DNA of 64,000 nucleotides. Origin: Flavobacterium sp. CG_23.5 (GTDB taxonomy: Bacteria > Bacteroidota > Bacteroidia > Flavobacteriales > Flavobacteriaceae). Positions 62,903 to 64,000 of the stretch are shown one piece after another. A model generated the notes under the pieces. The model was not told where the DNA came from. It saw only the letters and a list, made by a program, of their open reading frames with translations, and did not search any database. The position numbers and the translations under genes were made by a program. Location of the stretch: NCBI RefSeq assembly GCF_017875765.1, contig NZ_JAGGNA010000001.1, positions 3,003,001 through 3,067,000 on the forward strand, read 5' to 3'. Within the stretch, counting starts at the first letter, position 1; every line of letters starts with the position of its first letter.

Positions 62903-63415
62903 ATGACTAGAGAAGAAAAATCAATCGCGATTGAAGTTTTAACTGCACAGTTAGCCGGTACAAACATTGTTTATGTATCTGATATTTCTGGAATGAATGC
63001 AGAAACTACTTCAAACTTGAGAAGAGCTTGTTTTAAAGCAGGTATTAAATTAGAGGTTGTAAAGAACACTTTGCTTGCAAAAGCAATGGAAGCTTCTGAT
63101 AAAGAATTTGGTGAGCTTCCATCTGTATTGACTGGAAACAGCGCTATCTTCATTTCGGAGATTGCTAATGCACCTGGAAAAATAATTAAAGATTTCAGAA
63201 AAAAGTCGGCTACACCTATATTAAAGGGAGCTTATGTTAATGCTGAAGTTTATATTGGAGATGATCAATTAGATGCATTAGCAACTATTAAATCTAAAGA
63301 AGAGCTTATCGGCGAAATCATTGGATTGCTTCAATCACCAGCTCAAAGAGTTATTTCTGCTCTTCAAAACCAATTCGCAAAAAGCGAAGAGGCTTCAGAA
63401 GAAGTAGAAGCATAA
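62903..63415 (+). CDS. rplJ: 50S ribosomal protein uL10
   Basis: The 170-residue uL10 contains TREEKSIAIEVLTAQLAGTN, SNLRRACFKAGIKLEVVKNT and the C-terminal helix ALQNQFAKSEEASEEVEA that anchors L7/L12 dimers. In operon order after rplA, with a 22-bp gap. Confidence 0.98.
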   Translation: MTREEKSIAIEVLTAQLAGTNIVYVSDISGMNAETTSNLRRACFKAGIKLEVVKNTLLAKAMEASDKEFGELPSVLTGNSAIFISEIANAPGKIIKDFRKKSATPILKGAYVNAEVYIGDDQLDALATIKSKEELIGEIIGLLQSPAQRVISALQNQFAKSEEASEEVEA

Positions 63416-63505
63416 TAAAAATAGAGTTTTGCTCTAGTTTTTATTTAAAAAAGCGCACAATAAATAAATTATATTTTTACAAATCATTTTAAAACGATAG
63501 AAAAA

Positions 63506-63874
63506 ATGGCAGATTTGAAACAATTCGCAGAACAATTAGTTAACCTTACAGTAAAAGAAGTTAACGAATTAGCAACAATATTAAAAGATGAATACGGTAT
63601 CGAACCAGCTGCTGCAGCTGTAGTAGTTTCTGGTGGTGGTGAAGCTGCTGCTGAAGATGTTCAAACAGAATTTACAGTGGTATTAAAAGCAGCAGGTGCT
63701 TCTAAATTAGCAGTTGTAAAATTAGTTAAAGAACTTACAGGTTTAGGTTTGAAAGAAGCTAAAGATGTAGTTGATAGCGCACCAAGTAATGTAAAAGAAG
63801 GTGTTTCTAAAGAAGAAGCTGAAGGGCTTAAAAAATCTTTAGAAGAAGCTGGAGCTGAGGTTGAGCTTAAATAG
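63506..63874 (+). CDS. rplL: 50S ribosomal protein bL12 (L7/L12)
   Basis: The 122-residue protein starts [20 protein letters not shown], has the alanine/glycine hinge ([17 protein letters not shown]), and the C-terminal domain with [20 protein letters not shown] and [20 protein letters not shown]. This is the factor-binding stalk protein. Followed by a hairpin and the expected rpoB. Confidence 0.99.
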   Translation: MADLKQFAEQLVNLTVKEVNELATILKDEYGIEPAAAAVVVSGGGEAAAEDVQTEFTVVLKAAGASKLAVVKLVKELTGLGLKEAKDVVDSAPSNVKEGVSKEEAEGLKKSLEEAGAEVELK

Positions 63875-63895
63875 TTTAACTCTTTTTGAGAACTA

Positions 63896-63940
63896 GGTTT
63901 AGGTCTTTGGATATATATCCAAGACCTAAACCATTTTTCG
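63896..63940 (+). terminator. Terminator/attenuator hairpin after rplL
   Basis: GGTTTAGGTCTTTGGATA (63896-63913) pairs with TATCCAAGACCTAAACC (63916-63932) with one bulged T, followed by ATTTTTC. Located where an attenuator before rpoB is common. Confidence 0.8.
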
Positions 63941-64000
63941 TATAACAAAAGTCTACCTTGTATAAGTACATATTAGTCTTTTAAAATAATTCATTTTACC

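Overview
The window is a stretch of chromosome from a low-GC member of the Bacteroidota, almost certainly a Flavobacterium or a close relative. The evidence is the gene families (GSCFA, DUF4230, DUF2851, DUF5522, SusC/SusD, type IX secretion C-terminal domains, a bS21 gene with an exceptional Shine-Dalgarno), promoters of the Bacteroidota type (TTG, a spacer of about 18-23 nt, then TAnnTTTG), and the A-rich leaders without Shine-Dalgarno in front of nearly every other gene. No phage, insertion sequence, CRISPR array, rRNA operon or resistance island is visible. Most of the window is core genome with a surface-adhesin block in the middle.

Layout. 1-2.3 kb (minus): TPM-domain protein (cut by the window edge), LemA, a MerR-type regulator and a membrane-anchored M23 peptidase. 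2.6-8.0 kb (plus): alaS, a surface lipoprotein, a GSCFA protein and a DUF4230 protein. 8.1-14.9 kb (minus): a long aromatic amino acid hydroxylase, a phytase-like lipoprotein, a group III truncated haemoglobin, a DUF4136 lipoprotein, urocanate hydratase and a DUF5522 mini-protein. 15.2-30.1 kb: three type IX secretion cargo proteins, two of them giants on the minus strand that share a near-identical C-terminus and terminator, with long AT-rich gaps between them and one small HEXXH membrane protein. 30.1-33.3 kb (plus): a D-cysteine desulfhydrase/ACC deaminase-type PLP enzyme, a glucosaminidase-LysM lipoprotein and hemL. 33.4-42.3 kb: a Spy-like protein, an unrecognised 603-residue protein that looks like a divergent FMN TIM barrel with a cysteine-rich tail, a small beta-barrel protein, lysS, a lipoprotein, a formaldehyde/alcohol dehydrogenase, lipB and rnhB. 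42.5-49.4 kb: a SusC/SusD pair and a putative porin. 49.5-57.2 kb: a cystathionine beta-synthase-like enzyme, an exonuclease, DUF2851, PspC, an amino acid permease, an HhH membrane protein and an acyl-CoA dehydrogenase.

57.6-64 kb is a classical translation cluster: rpsU (bS21), a XerC-type recombinase, hpf, tRNA-Thr(TGT), tRNA-Tyr(GTA), tRNA-Thr(GGT), tuf, tRNA-Trp(CCA), secE, nusG, rplK, rplA, rplJ and rplL. The window ends just before the expected rpoB. It resembles the E. coli thrU-tyrU-glyT-thrT-tufB layout but without the tRNA-Gly.

Most interesting signals: (1) the rpsU leader has 12-nt complementarity to the 16S anti-Shine-Dalgarno, in a lineage whose ribosomes normally ignore that sequence; (2) four places where a gene's promoter lies inside or overlaps the terminator of the gene before it, producing very short leaders; (3) the 603-residue FMN-barrel-like protein; (4) a dispersed non-coding hairpin repeat with about five diverged copies, and a palindromic GC-rich insertion inside the GSCFA gene that has stayed in frame. 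I did not find a clear novel defence or mobile system.
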